Of a stretch of DNA of 39,601 nt, positions 38,403-39,601 are shown piece after piece; positions within the stretch are counted from its first letter, which is position 1, and each line of letters starts with the position of its first letter. The stretch is from NCBI GenBank assembly GCA_029012085.1, contig JAQXLK010000212.1, forward strand, positions 1-39,601, read 5' to 3'. Both the position numbers and the translations under genes were made by a program. The stretch is from Clostridiales bacterium. GTDB taxonomy: Bacteria > Bacillota > Clostridia > Lachnospirales > Lachnospiraceae. The notes beneath the pieces were generated by a model. That model was given only the letters and a program-made list of their open reading frames with translations. It made no database searches and had not been told where the DNA came from.

Positions 38403-39601
38403 ATGTTTAGGAGAAAGAGCGATCAAAAGCTACTCGGGGTAAAGCAACGGCAAGAAGGAAAAAAGGAACATGGGAGCAGGAAAGAAAAGAGCCACAGATT
38501 CCTGTTTGCCGGTGTGCTGCTAGGTATATTGTTAGTTGTCAGACAGAATGTTTTGGTGGTGTCAGCAGCGGATCCAGCAAATGCTCCAAAAAAAGGAAGC
38601 GTAATCGCCGGTTATCTAAAAGATCCGCAAATGGATGAAATTTGTGCCGAATATCGCTATCAGGCACCGGAGGGAGAAATTACAGCTACCTATAAAAGTG
38701 TTGCAGACATGAGAACAAATGCAGAAGAATTGCAGGCCGGGGACTATATCCGGACAGAAAATTATTACGAGAATGGTAATGGCGGCGGTGCAGTTTATCA
38801 GGTAGAAGCCTCATCCTATACCACAGATAACGGAGGAACCATTATCAATCTGCCGGGAGCATTCCGCTGTAAATTAGTTTCCGGAAACAGTACGGTTTCC
38901 CCAATGCAGTTCGGAGCTTACGGAGACGGCAAAACAGATGACCATGCGGCGTTACAGTCAGCATTGAAAGCCGGTTTTCAGACCGTTATTCTGGAGGGGC
39001 GCACCTATATCAGTAACGATACGATTTGGATGGAAAATTGCAATCATCTTTTGGTGGAAGGTATGGGAGCAACCATTACCTGTAATAATGATTTTGGAAG
39101 TTATCAGAAGGAAGGACAGGAAAATGATAAGCAACTATATGTATCAAAATGTGAGGATGTTACCTTTCGTCATATCCGGATTTTGGATGGACAGACAACA
39201 GACCACAAAAGAGGAATGGTAGGACTTCAATCAGTAAGAAATGTGGACATTACATATTGTACTCTTGATATTCCTGCGGGTATATCTTCAGATTCGGAGA
39301 AAGGGTCCTGTAATCTTTCTTTTGGTAATGGCTGGCATGATGTAAGCACAACCCACTGCGAGATTATCAATGAAAGCGGATTAAAGACCGGAGGAGCGAT
39401 TGGATATAATGATTGTTATGCTTCCGGCAGTGAAAATGCACTTTTTGAAAATAATGTCGTAAGATACAATGTAAAAGATGAAGTAATCGCCATTTTTTCC
39501 CATTCAAGAGCGGGTTCTGATTATTTTGGAAGAGACTCTTATATTCGAAATATTATGATACGGCACAATGAATTTTACGGTCCCAAAAGTGATAACTGGA
39601 A
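38403..39601 (+). CDS. Secreted right-handed beta-helix / pectate-lyase-superfamily protein (truncated by window end)
   Basis: Open to the window end; N-terminal signal (FLFAGVLLGILLVVRQNVLVVSAAD); motif MQFGAYGDGKTDDHAALQSALKAG typical of pectate_lyase_3-type beta-helices. Confidence 0.85.
   Translation, partial: MFRRKSDQKLLGVKQRQEGKKEHGSRKEKSHRFLFAGVLLGILLVVRQNVLVVSAADPANAPKKGSVIAGYLKDPQMDEICAEYRYQAPEGEITATYKSVADMRTNAEELQAGDYIRTENYYENGNGGGAVYQVEASSYTTDNGGTIINLPGAFRCKLVSGNSTVSPMQFGAYGDGKTDDHAALQSALKAGFQTVILEGRTYISNDTIWMENCNHLLVEGMGATITCNNDFGSYQKEGQENDKQLYVSKCEDVTFRHIRILDGQTTDHKRGMVGLQSVRNVDITYCTLDIPAGISSDSEKGSCNLSFGNGWHDVSTTHCEIINESGLKTGGAIGYNDCYASGSENALFENNVVRYNVKDEVIAIFSHSRAGSDYFGRDSYIRNIMIRHNEFYGPKSDNW

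Noticed and set aside
1-39601. CRISPR array, rRNA, prophage or T-box leader
   Set aside because: No regularly spaced repeat array, rRNA-like sequence or phage structural module was seen; the regions before hisS and aspS lack an identifiable T-box.

Overview
This 39.6-kb AT-rich window looks chromosomal and Firmicutes-like, probably Lachnospiraceae (inferred from gene content, not searched). Left part: an Rpn-type PD-(D/E)XK protein with a slippage-type repeat, an XRE regulator, a P-loop ATPase behind a 3x29-bp iterated operator-like array, and tRNA-Lys(CTT). Positions 3193-16150 hold a same-strand Ser/Thr-phosphorylation signalling island: small membrane protein, solute-binding/VWA fusion, DUF6382-like/FHA protein, PP2C phosphatase, PknB-like kinase, a membrane protein with eleven T-x-[VIL]-L motifs, and a 1517-aa Ig-repeat surface protein. 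Next come a HAD hydrolase, two membrane proteins, a six-cysteine ranthipeptide (SCIFF) locus whose 46-aa precursor is missing from the ORF track, secDF, recJ, relA/spoT, an MBL hydrolase, hemZ, an HD protein, hisS, aspS, a NUDIX hydrolase, a frameshifted MCP, and a flavodiiron protein. At the right end are an unlisted 34-aa holin-like type I toxin with a convergent antisense RNA and the start of a secreted beta-helix protein. Non-coding highlights: (i) a dispersed palindromic element with four copies or half-copies, each just after a stop codon, one carrying a 274-bp structured insert between 8-bp direct repeats; (ii) a two-copy non-coding module (terminator hairpin, ATGAGGGGG, AGTACAA-palindrome hairpin, GTGAAnAAAT box). 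All calls are from reading the sequence; no database search was run.
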